Positions 56,782 through 64,000 of a stretch of DNA of 64,000 nt are shown piece after piece. This DNA comes from Pseudomonas sp. PDM16 (GTDB lineage Bacteria; Pseudomonadota; Gammaproteobacteria; Pseudomonadales; Pseudomonadaceae). The translations under genes and the position numbers were made by a program. The stretch's first letter is position 1, and each line of letters opens with the position of its first letter. The stretch is from contig NZ_JACVAM010000001.1 in NCBI RefSeq assembly GCF_014851865.1, positions 868,001 to 932,000 of the forward strand, read 5' to 3'. The notes below the pieces were generated by a model, which worked only from the letters and a program-made list of their open reading frames with translations, ran no database searches and had not been told where the DNA came from.

Positions 56782-57327
56782 TTGTCGTCCTGGAATGCAC
56801 AGCTCGCTCGCCTGTTTCTCGAACAGAGAAAGGCTCTGGAGGCTTTCGTGGCCCGGCGTACAGGGAATCGACAGGTCGCAGCGGACCTGACTCAGGAAGC
56901 ATTCCTGCGTCTGGCGCGCCTGCCGGGCGATGAGCGCATCGACAATCTGCGCGCCTTCCTTTTCACGGTGGCCGGCAATCTGGTGCTCGATCATCAGCGT
57001 CAGGCCGCACGTCGTGGTTTGGTGGAGGGTGAGTTGCCGGATGACGAGCCGGCATGCGCCACTCCCGGGCTGCCAGAGCGACTGGCGGCCGAGCAGGAGC
57101 AAAACCTGCTGCGTGAGGCCATCGCTGCGCTGCCCGAGCCGCGGCGACGGATCTTCCTGCTCTATCACGTCGAAGGGCTGGCATATCGCGAGATCGCCGA
57201 GCGCGAGGCGACGACCGCGCGCAGCGTGGAATATCATCTGCGCCAGGCTTTGATCGATTGCCGCAGCTTCGTCAAGGCACGTATGCACCCGACACTCTCC
57301 CAAGGACTCCTCAGCAATGACCGATGA
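56782..57327 (+). CDS. ECF sigma factor (FecI-like)
   Basis: A 181-residue extracytoplasmic-function sigma factor of the iron-starvation group. Region 2 spans about 15-80 (RQVAADLTQEAFLRLARLPG, LRAFLFTVAGNLVLDHQRQ) and region 4 about 110-165 (LPEPRRRIFLLYHVEGLAYREIA). The start is taken as TTG at 56782 with AGGG seven bases upstream; GTG 56701 or ATG 56710 would place the possible Fur box inside the gene. It directs transcription of the TonB receptor gene downstream. Confidence 0.87.
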   Translation: MSSWNAQLARLFLEQRKALEAFVARRTGNRQVAADLTQEAFLRLARLPGDERIDNLRAFLFTVAGNLVLDHQRQAARRGLVEGELPDDEPACATPGLPERLAAEQEQNLLREAIAALPEPRRRIFLLYHVEGLAYREIAEREATTARSVEYHLRQALIDCRSFVKARMHPTLSQGLLSNDR

Positions 57328-58243
57328 CGAGCTGTTTGCTCAGGCCAGTGCCTGGCACTTTCGTCTGCGTGCCGAGGATGCTAGCGAGCAGGATCGCCTC
57401 GGTTTCGAAGCCTGGCTGGCGCAGGGTGATGCTCAGGTGCGTGCCTGGGAAGAGGCGCAGCTGTTGCTCGCGGCTATGCGGCCTGCTGCGCTCAGCATGC
57501 AGCCGGTGGTGCCGGTGCGTCGCCGCCGTAAGTTGCCCTGGGCTGCCGCTGCGCTGCTGGTGCTGGCCTTGGGCGCGGCCTGGCAAACGCCCTGGCCGGA
57601 TCGCCTGCGTGCCGATCACTACACTGCTGTCGGTGAGCGCGAAGCCATAGAGCTGGCCGATGGCTCGCGTATCGAACTCAACACCGACGCTGCGGTGAGG
57701 CTTGAACTCACGGCGAACGAGCGGCGGGTGCAACTGTTGCGTGGCGAGGCCTGGTTCGACGTTGCACACGATGCGAGCAGACCATTCGTGGTGGAGGGCG
57801 GACGCGCCCGCGTGCAGGTACTGGGTACGCGCTTTGGTGTGTCACGTCAGGGTGAGCGCACGCGTGTGCAGCTGGCCGAAGGCCGCGTTGAAGCGTCGGT
57901 GGAGGGTGCCGGCAAGGTGATCCTGGCGCCGGGGGAGACTGTCGAGGCAGGACCGGGCTACTTGAGCAAGGTGCAACGCTTTGATCCGGCTGCCGCGTTC
58001 GCCTGGCGCCAGCGGCAACTGGTCTTCCGCCAGCAGCCGCTGGGCGAGGTGGTTGCCGAGCTCAATCGCTACTGGCCGGGGCACGTACTGATCTCCGACT
58101 CGGCACTCGAGCGCAAGGCGGTTTCCGGGGTGTTCGAGATCGACAAGCCGCAAGCGGTGATGCGGGCGTTGCAACTGACGCTTGGCCTGCGCGTGGATCA
58201 CTATTCGCCCTATCTGACAGTGCTGCGCAAGGGCGAGCCTTGA
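57317..58243 (+). CDS. FecR-like anti-sigma factor
   Basis: A 308-residue inner-membrane signal relay. The N-terminal DUF4880 domain (about 6-50, ASAWHFRLRAEDASEQDRLGF) holds the sigma factor; one transmembrane helix lies at about 73-91; the FecR domain (about 100-205) has VLGTRFGVSRQG; a C-terminal region (about 225-300) receives the receptor signal. Overlaps the sigma gene by 11 bases, so the two are coupled. Confidence 0.92.
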   Translation: MTDDELFAQASAWHFRLRAEDASEQDRLGFEAWLAQGDAQVRAWEEAQLLLAAMRPAALSMQPVVPVRRRRKLPWAAAALLVLALGAAWQTPWPDRLRADHYTAVGEREAIELADGSRIELNTDAAVRLELTANERRVQLLRGEAWFDVAHDASRPFVVEGGRARVQVLGTRFGVSRQGERTRVQLAEGRVEASVEGAGKVILAPGETVEAGPGYLSKVQRFDPAAAFAWRQRQLVFRQQPLGEVVAELNRYWPGHVLISDSALERKAVSGVFEIDKPQAVMRALQLTLGLRVDHYSPYLTVLRKGEP

Positions 58244-58270
58244 GTCGCGGCTCATCTTCGCGAGGCCGGC

Positions 58271-58310
58271 AAAAAATTATTTTCAGGGTTTTCTACTGGA
58301 TTGGCGTCCT
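58271..58310 (+). promoter_or_regulatory. Possible ECF-dependent promoter
   Basis: The A/T-rich run followed by TTTCAGGGTTTTC and, further on, GGCGTCC resembles the promoter region seen before FecI-controlled receptor genes in Pseudomonas. It lies 84-123 bases before the receptor start. Spacing was judged by eye only. Confidence 0.4.
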
Positions 58311-58393
58311 TGGTTACTGAGGCGAAATAAAAAGCACTCGCAACAAGACGGGTGCGGCGCCGAATTCTAAGTTCGATCATTGGGGAACCCACC

Positions 58394-60835
58394 ATGCATC
58401 ACGCCACCGCCGTCTGCAGTCGCGGTCTGCCGACTCTGCTGTCTCTTGCCATCGCCATGGCCTTTTCTGCGCCTCTGATTGTCCAGGCTGCCGAACCGGC
58501 ACAGACGCAGAGCAGCATTTACCGTTTCGACATTCCTGCGCAGGCGCTCGATGGTGCCCTGGCGGGGTTCTCGGCGGTAACGCGCATCCAGGTGCTGGTG
58601 CCGGCCGAGCTGACCCAGGGCATGAGTTCACCAGGCCTGGCAGGTGACCATGCGGCGAGCGAGGCATTGGCGCGTCTGCTGGCGGGGACTGGTCTGGTGG
58701 CCCGTTTCGTCGATGGCGATACGGTGACCTTGGAGCGCTCCACAGCCACCGACGGGACGTTGGAGTTGGGAGAAACCACCATCATCACCAACCAGTTGGG
58801 GGCGATCACCGAGGGTTCGCAGAGCTATACGCCAGGCTCCATCGCCACGGCCACGCGACTGGTGCTGACGCCTCGGGAAACCCCGCAGTCGATCAGCGTC
58901 GTCACCCGGCAGAAAATGGATGACTTCGGTCTCAACAACATCGATGACGTCATGCGTCAAACGCCCGGCATCACGGTTTCTGCCTACGATACCGACCGCA
59001 ACAATTACTTTGCCCGCGGCTTCTCGATCAACAACTTCCAATATGACGGGATTCCCTCGACGGCCCGCAACGTCGGCTATTCCGCCGGCAATACGCTCAG
59101 CGACATGGCCATCTACGACCGTGTGGAAGTGCTCAAGGGCGCTACCGGCCTGCTCACCGGGGCCGGCTCGCTCGGCGCCACGATCAACCTGATCCGCAAG
59201 AAGCCCACCCGTGAATTCAAGGGCCATGTCGAACTGGGAGCCGGCAGCTGGGATAACTACCGCTCCGAGCTGGACCTCAGCGGGCCGCTGACCGAAGCGG
59301 GCAATGTCCGTGGTCGGGCGGTCGCCGCCTACCAGGACCGGCACTCGTTCATGGATCACTACGAGCGCAAGACCAACGTCTACTACGGCATTCTCGAAAT
59401 CGACCTGAGCCCCGACACCCTGCTCAGCGTCGGCGCCGACTACCAGGACAACGACCCCAAGGGCTCGGGCTGGTCGGGTAGCTTCCCGCTGTTCGACAGT
59501 CAGGGTAATCGCAACGACGTCTCCCGCTCCTTCAACAACGGCACAACGTGGAGCAGCTGGGAGCAATACACCCGCACCGTCTTCGCCAACCTCGAGCACG
59601 ACTTCGCCAACGGCTGGGTCGGCAAGGTGCAGCTCGACCACAAGATCAACGGTTACCATGCTCCCCTCGGCGCGATCATGGGCGACTGGCCCGCTGCGGA
59701 TAACAGCGCCATGGTCGTTGCACAGAAATACACCGGCGAAACCAAGAGCAATTCGCTGGACATGTACCTGAGCGGCCCTTTCCAGCTTCTTGGCCGCGAG
59801 CATGAGCTGGTGCTCGGTACCTCGGCGTCCTTCTCCCGCTGGCAGGGCAAGAGCTACTGGAACCTGATCGGCTACGACAACACCACCGACGATTTCGCCA
59901 ACTGGGATGGCGAGATCGGCATCCCGGACTGGGGTGCGCCTTCTCAGTACATCGACGACAAGACGCGCCAGTTGGGCAGCTACATGACGGCCCGTTTCAA
60001 CGTGACTGACGACCTGGACCTGTTTCTGGGTGGGCGTGTGGCCGATTACCGTGTGACCGGGTTGAACCCGACCATTCGCGAGTCAGGACGCTTCATCCCC
60101 TATGTCGGCGCCGTCTACGACCTGGACGACACCTACTCGGTGTATGCCAGCTACACCGATATCTTCATGACGCAGGACAGCTGGTACCGCGACAGTGACG
60201 ACCAACTGCTCGAACCCAACGAAGGCCAGAACTACGAGTTGGGCCTCAAGGCCGAGTACTTCGAGGGCCGTCTGAACGCCAGCCTCGCCTACTTCGAGAT
60301 CCACGAAGACAACCGTGCCGAGGAAGACGCCTTCTACAACAGCAACCCGACCAACCCCGGGGTGTTCTTCGCGTACAAGGCCACCAGCAGCAAGACCAAG
60401 GGCTACGAGGCGGAAATTTCGGGTGAGCTGGCGCCGGGCTGGCAAGTCCAGGCGGGTTATACCCACAAGATCATCCGTGACGACGGCGGCAACAAGGTGT
60501 CCACCTGGGAGCCGCAGGACCAGTTGAGCCTCTACACCAGCTACCGGTTCCAAGGCGCCTTGGACAGGCTTACCGTTGGCGGCGGTGCCCGCTGGCAGGG
60601 CAATAGCTGGCAAAGGGTCTACAACAACCCCCGCAGTGAGTGGGAGAAGTTCTCTCAGGAGGACTACTGGCTGGTGGACCTGATGGCGCGCTACCAGATC
60701 ACCGATGACCTGTCGGCCAGCGTCAACGTCAACAACCTGTTCGACAAGACCTACTACACCAACATCGGTTTCTACACATCGGCGTCCTATGGCGATCCGC
60801 GGAATCTGATGTTCAGTACCCGCTGGAACTTCTGA
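58394..60835 (+). CDS. TonB-dependent siderophore receptor with signalling domain
   Basis: An 813-residue outer-membrane receptor of the FpvA/FoxA/FiuA transducer type. Signal peptide 1-32 (MAFSAPLIVQAAEP); STN signalling domain about 43-115 (FDIPAQALDGALAGFSAVT); TonB box region near 125; plug about 155-270 (PQSISVVTRQKMDDFGL); 22-strand barrel to the final WNF. Its ligand binding should release the FecR-like anti-sigma hold on the ECF factor. The exact siderophore cannot be told. The start is the ATG at 58394. Confidence 0.94.
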   Translation: MHHATAVCSRGLPTLLSLAIAMAFSAPLIVQAAEPAQTQSSIYRFDIPAQALDGALAGFSAVTRIQVLVPAELTQGMSSPGLAGDHAASEALARLLAGTGLVARFVDGDTVTLERSTATDGTLELGETTIITNQLGAITEGSQSYTPGSIATATRLVLTPRETPQSISVVTRQKMDDFGLNNIDDVMRQTPGITVSAYDTDRNNYFARGFSINNFQYDGIPSTARNVGYSAGNTLSDMAIYDRVEVLKGATGLLTGAGSLGATINLIRKKPTREFKGHVELGAGSWDNYRSELDLSGPLTEAGNVRGRAVAAYQDRHSFMDHYERKTNVYYGILEIDLSPDTLLSVGADYQDNDPKGSGWSGSFPLFDSQGNRNDVSRSFNNGTTWSSWEQYTRTVFANLEHDFANGWVGKVQLDHKINGYHAPLGAIMGDWPAADNSAMVVAQKYTGETKSNSLDMYLSGPFQLLGREHELVLGTSASFSRWQGKSYWNLIGYDNTTDDFANWDGEIGIPDWGAPSQYIDDKTRQLGSYMTARFNVTDDLDLFLGGRVADYRVTGLNPTIRESGRFIPYVGAVYDLDDTYSVYASYTDIFMTQDSWYRDSDDQLLEPNEGQNYELGLKAEYFEGRLNASLAYFEIHEDNRAEEDAFYNSNPTNPGVFFAYKATSSKTKGYEAEISGELAPGWQVQAGYTHKIIRDDGGNKVSTWEPQDQLSLYTSYRFQGALDRLTVGGGARWQGNSWQRVYNNPRSEWEKFSQEDYWLVDLMARYQITDDLSASVNVNNLFDKTYYTNIGFYTSASYGDPRNLMFSTRWNF

Positions 60836-60852
60836 ATCCGGCCAGCAAAGAA

Positions 60853-60877
60853 AACGCCCCGCATTGTGCGGGGCGTT
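60853..60877. terminator. Intrinsic terminator after receptor gene
   Basis: AACGCCCCGCA (60853-60863) and TGCGGGGCGTT (60867-60877) form a perfect 11-base stem around TTG, between the convergent receptor and gloA genes. Confidence 0.88.
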
Positions 60878-60928
60878 CTGCGTTTACACCGTGGCGCATA
60901 GTCGCGTGGCGGGTGCTTGCGGCAAATC

Positions 60929-61456
60929 TCAATCCACTTCGGTGAACTGGATGATCTCGACCCAATAGCCGTCCGGGTCCTTGATGAAGGCGATGTCGCG
61001 CATGCGGCCGTCGGTCAGGCGCTTCTGGAAGTCCACGCCCAGCTCTTCGAAGCGCTGGCAGGCGGCCTTGATATCCGGTACCGAGACGCACAGGTGGCCG
61101 AAGCCGCGTGGGTCGCTGTTGCCGCTGTGGTAGGAGAACTCCGGGTCTTTCTCGGTCCCGTAGTTGTAGGTCAGCTCCAGCACACCGGGGATGGATTTGC
61201 GCCACTGGTGGCGAGCGGCCGGGTCGGCCGGGATCTGCGACTTGTCAGTGATCAGGGCGAGGAAGTACAGGCTGAACTCGGCCTCGGGGAATTCCTTTTT
61301 CTCCAGCAGGGTGAAGCCCAGTACGCGGGTGTAGAAATCCAGCGACTTCTGCAGATCCTTCACGCGGATCATGGTGTGGTTGTAGACGAAGTCGGCGGTG
61401 GCGACGTCGGGCTTGGCGGTCACGCCGGGGATGGCGTTGAGCTCGTCGAGGGTCAT
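60929..61456 (-). CDS. gloA: Lactoylglutathione lyase (glyoxalase I)
   Basis: A 175-residue metalloenzyme that converts the methylglyoxal-glutathione hemithioacetal to lactoylglutathione. Metal ligands: His in YNHTMIRVKD, Glu in VLELTYNYG, His in GFGHLCVSV and Glu in YWVEIIQ. It is the long (human-like, Zn-type) form. The start is the ATG at 61456 because GGAG precedes it; an ATG four codons upstream has no such site. Confidence 0.95.
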   Translation of the reverse strand: MTLDELNAIPGVTAKPDVATADFVYNHTMIRVKDLQKSLDFYTRVLGFTLLEKKEFPEAEFSLYFLALITDKSQIPADPAARHQWRKSIPGVLELTYNYGTEKDPEFSYHSGNSDPRGFGHLCVSVPDIKAACQRFEELGVDFQKRLTDGRMRDIAFIKDPDGYWVEIIQFTEVD

Positions 61457-61586
61457 GGAGTTCTCCATCAGGCGTTAAAAAGGCTGTGCCTGCTTAGATG
61501 GCCTCTGCGCAGGCGTTTTCAAGGGTGGGGCACGTTTCAGTCGCGACTGGACGGGCGCTGGATTGCTCCTGACAACGCCGCGGGGG

Positions 61587-62045
61587 CTACACCGCCAGCA
61601 TGACCAGTTCGGCGTGAGCGCTGCTTTCCTCTATATGCAGCCTGGCCACGCTGATCGGCAGCTTGAAGCGCCGCGGTCCGGCACTGCCGGGGTTGATCCA
61701 CAGGTGACCGTCGCGCTCCTCGATCAGCGGTTTGTGCGAATGGCCGGTGACCACCACGCGTATGCCTTCCGGCAGTTGCGCCGGCACATGGGCCAGCTCG
61801 TGCACCACGTAAAGGCCGACACTGCCCAGCTGCAGCGTGGCTTGGTGTGGCAGCTCGGTGGCCCAGTCCAGGCCTTCGTCATTGTTGCCGCGCACGACGG
61901 TCAGCGGCGCCAGCGAGCGCAACGCATCGAGAATCTCTGGCTTGCCAATATCGCCGGCATGCACGATATGTTCGCAACCCTGCAGCGCCGCCAGGGCCTC
62001 GGGGCGTAGCAGCCCGTGGGTGTCGCTGATCAGGCCGATTTTCAT
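61587..62045 (-). CDS. YfcE/MJ0936-type phosphodiesterase
   Basis: A 152-residue calcineurin-like phosphoesterase. All metal-binding motifs are there: GLISDTHG, IVHAGDIG, VVRGNNDE, VVTGHSHKP, and the NPGSAGPRRF C-terminal block. Members hydrolyse phosphodiesters in vitro; the natural substrate is not known. The start is the ATG at 62045 (MKIGLISD). It lies 25 bases after the end of the atypical gene on its right. Confidence 0.9.
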   Translation of the reverse strand: MKIGLISDTHGLLRPEALAALQGCEHIVHAGDIGKPEILDALRSLAPLTVVRGNNDEGLDWATELPHQATLQLGSVGLYVVHELAHVPAQLPEGIRVVVTGHSHKPLIEERDGHLWINPGSAGPRRFKLPISVARLHIEESSAHAELVMLAV

Positions 62046-62070
62046 GGGGCAGGTTTGGAAGGCAACGTTT

Positions 62071-64000
62071 CTAGGGCCAACTGACATTTAATACTCTTAC
62101 GAACACTCTTTGACGCTCCTCCTCCGTTAACTGAGCTTCCAGCATTGTCTTCAGCTCATCAGGTGTCGCTGGCTTGGGCTTCCGGCTTGGTGGGCTTTTC
62201 AATCTCTTGTTATCGCCAAACCAGAGCACAAGGTAGACCCCGTGCCCCATAGACTTCGGCGCATGCACATATTGGGCAATCATCTGATTGCGCAATGCTG
62301 TCCATAACTTGTCGTGATCATCACGCTTGATCTCAATCGGCAGGGCCAACTGGTTGCGGTAGTCAAGTTGAAGATCGGCGCGCTTGTCTCCTGCATGGTC
62401 ATATTCCGGGGCAACGCCAATGCCGTGAGCATCCAGGCGAGAGCGCAAGCGGGCCAATAGAACATCGCGGCATAGGTTTTCTCCGCGCCGGCTGGGGGGC
62501 TGCCCATTGGGAATATTCCAGAACATCCGATAACCGTCGTCATTGGCATGGCGTAGTTCATGGGCGATGTCGTCTAGGTGACTCAAGGTAAGGTGCATTA
62601 GATCAGCGATATTCGCTGGCGCCTTGTTGGCCAGCACATCGGCGACTGCTTCCAAGCCCAGGAAACGAAATTCAGCTTCCCTTCTGCGCGCTAGCTGCTG
62701 CTCCAATGTGCTCCGAATCCTGTAGTGCTGAGACGCCATGGCCGGGATATCAAGTAGGCGTTGAAGTTCATTGTGGGTCTCTACCGTAGTTTGCGTACCC
62801 AGCCAGTCGATCATTCCGCGAAGTTCGTCGCCAAGATCCATCGCTGCAGTGACAAAGCCGCCTTGTCCCCGCTCTAGGTCGGCATGAGGGATAAGTACCT
62901 CGATCAAGCGGCCCAGAATAAGTTCTGGTTGGGAGGGGCACAGGGCCTGCAGTTGAATGCCTTGCATCAGGGTTTCAACCGCTAGCTGCATGGCTACATC
63001 GGCTTCTTCTGCTTCGCTGATGCGCTGCCAGAACTCTTCACTGTCGTCAGAGCTACCAGTCAGTACCTGTAGCGCTAGCCACAGAAGGCGCTGTTCAGCA
63101 TTGAGCTGTGGCGACTTCAACTTTTGTAGAGCCAGCGTAGCAAGACACTCCGGAGCGAACGCTAGAGCTGCCTTCAGCAACTGTCGCAGGTCATGGAGTT
63201 GCTGCGCAGTGGCCGCTTCGGGAAATTGCTGCAGCAATTCTGGAATTGCTAGCTGGGCGACCTTTGCATAGGAGCTATCCCCGCTCAGCAAGTACCCCAT
63301 GCCGGCCGAGGAGTTGCCTGTAGCAAAAGCACTGGCAGCGTGGAGCAACAGTACGCGACTAAAAAGTTCGGGGCGCTGCTGTGCGATTTGTGCGCACCAA
63401 GCGTTCAGCTCATCCAGTCCAAAGTGTGGTGTACAGAGATAAATAGCTACCAGTATTTCGACCCTGTCATCTGGTAACTCATCTACTTGTTCGGGAGTAT
63501 CGATCCAGTTCAGTTGCAGGCCAAGCAGGCAAGGCAGGCTGATGTAAAAGCGCTGCCCAGCCTGGTTCAGGTCAATGATCTCGGCAGCAGAGGGAAGGTC
63601 AGAGCGCTGCAGGCTTTTACGGAAACCAGATTCGGCAGCGCGCATAAGTTCATCGCCTAGATCGCTGTAGTTGGCGAAACGCTCGCTTGCTGTTTCCCCA
63701 TGGATATCCAAAAATCCGAACAGCCAAACTGTTGCCAGCTCATCAAGACGGCCAGTTGCGGCTTTAGCAGTAGTAATTGCGGGAAGTTCGGGGCGAATGC
63801 TCTGGGTTCTTTGGTACCTTTCCTCGGCTTTTTGCTTCTTGTAGGTGAGGGTTTGTGCTGCAGTTTCTAAGCGCCAGCTATTTTGTGCCAGATCGCAAGT
63901 CAGCCATTCATTCAGCCAGTCAGCCCTATCTGGGAACCTTTGCCCCCATTCATTCAGTACCTCCAGCGATAGCCCACTGGCTCCTCGATCTTGCAAAAGT
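62071..64000 (-). CDS. Large helical protein with C-terminal PD-(D/E)XK motif (5' end missing)
   Basis: At least 641 residues are encoded before the window edge; no start is seen (the first in-frame TTG, 63996, is not convincing), so the N-terminus lies outside. Most of it looks all-helical, like a repeat or scaffold region. The last 140 residues hold KRADLQL, then PIEIKRDDH (Glu555/Lys557 counted from 63996; codons near 62326-62337), then Gln in NQMIAQY and GVYLVLWF: the pattern of a PD-(D/E)XK nuclease fold. GC content is visibly lower (about 42 percent in one 60-base line) than that of its neighbours. No family name can be given. Confidence 0.78.
   Translation of the reverse strand, partial: LLQDRGASGLSLEVLNEWGQRFPDRADWLNEWLTCDLAQNSWRLETAAQTLTYKKQKAEERYQRTQSIRPELPAITTAKAATGRLDELATVWLFGFLDIHGETASERFANYSDLGDELMRAAESGFRKSLQRSDLPSAAEIIDLNQAGQRFYISLPCLLGLQLNWIDTPEQVDELPDDRVEILVAIYLCTPHFGLDELNAWCAQIAQQRPELFSRVLLLHAASAFATGNSSAGMGYLLSGDSSYAKVAQLAIPELLQQFPEAATAQQLHDLRQLLKAALAFAPECLATLALQKLKSPQLNAEQRLLWLALQVLTGSSDDSEEFWQRISEAEEADVAMQLAVETLMQGIQLQALCPSQPELILGRLIEVLIPHADLERGQGGFVTAAMDLGDELRGMIDWLGTQTTVETHNELQRLLDIPAMASQHYRIRSTLEQQLARRREAEFRFLGLEAVADVLANKAPANIADLMHLTLSHLDDIAHELRHANDDGYRMFWNIPNGQPPSRRGENLCRDVLLARLRSRLDAHGIGVAPEYDHAGDKRADLQLDYRNQLALPIEIKRDDHDKLWTALRNQMIAQYVHAPKSMGHGVYLVLWFGDNKRLKSPPSRKPKPATPDELKTMLEAQLTEEERQRVFVRVLNVSWP

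Overview
The window is a continuous piece of a gamma-proteobacterial chromosome, almost certainly a Pseudomonas (sensu lato). Coding sequence is GC-rich and tightly packed. Gene content and order follow the classic pseudomonad block around argH-algZ(fimS)-algR-hemC-hemD-hemX-hemY-dsbB-algQ-FKBP-algP, together with cyaA, rnk, cyaY, lptM-lysA-dapF and hemB-ppk, and then the TauE-lgt-thyA ... glpQ ... folA block. Which Pseudomonas species group it belongs to cannot be decided from sequence reading alone. There are no rRNA, tRNA or CRISPR loci and no recognisable insertion sequence. No gap between genes exceeds 300 bases; the largest is 259 bases, before the ECF sigma gene.

Layout. 1-3.0 kb: lptM-lysA-dapF-DUF484, a lysine/peptidoglycan precursor operon read leftward. 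3.1-5.2 kb: an AraC-type regulator, cyaY, a DUF1289 protein and rnk. 5.2-9.4 kb: two small secreted/membrane proteins, a YaiI-family protein, a LysE-type exporter, a small MscS channel and an ABC-F ATPase. 9.4-12.9 kb: TIGR02444 protein, algP, an FKBP isomerase, algQ and dsbB. 13-19 kb: the hemC-hemD-hemX-hemY haem operon behind the algZ-algR two-component genes. 19-30 kb: argH, a nucleotide-kinase-like protein, GNAT, a secreted GH114 hydrolase, a GST, a periplasmic binding protein, cyaA, elbB and a fatty acid hydroxylase/sterol desaturase family membrane protein. 30-37 kb: hemB-ppk followed by small enzymes. 37-40 kb: NRDE protein, TauE/SafE permease, lgt and thyA.

40.3-47.9 kb is the most distinctive accessory region: a complete 2-aminoethylphosphonate (AEP) uptake and degradation cluster. 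It holds a LysR regulator, ABC ATPase, fused permease, phnX, the binding protein, an FAD-dependent oxidoreductase and a PhnZ-like HD-domain oxygenase. There is no PhnW transaminase and no PhnY. The FAD enzyme therefore probably feeds phosphonoacetaldehyde to PhnX, while the HD enzyme may cleave an already hydroxylated AEP. Several hairpins in its intergenic regions could adjust expression within the operon, including one that would cover a ribosome binding site.

48-56.5 kb: a second LysR with a divergent EamA exporter, a helical unknown protein, an overlapping GTPase/DUF2868 membrane pair, glpQ, folA, a TylF-like methyltransferase and a YitT-family protein. 56.6-60.8 kb: an iron-type cell-surface signalling unit (ECF sigma, FecR-like anti-sigma, TonB receptor with N-terminal signalling domain). 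60.9-62.0 kb: gloA and a YfcE-like phosphodiesterase. From 62.07 kb to the right edge lies a clearly AT-richer gene, truncated by the window, that encodes a long helical protein ending in a PD-(D/E)XK-type nuclease motif. It is the best candidate here for the edge of an undescribed, possibly defence-related, island.
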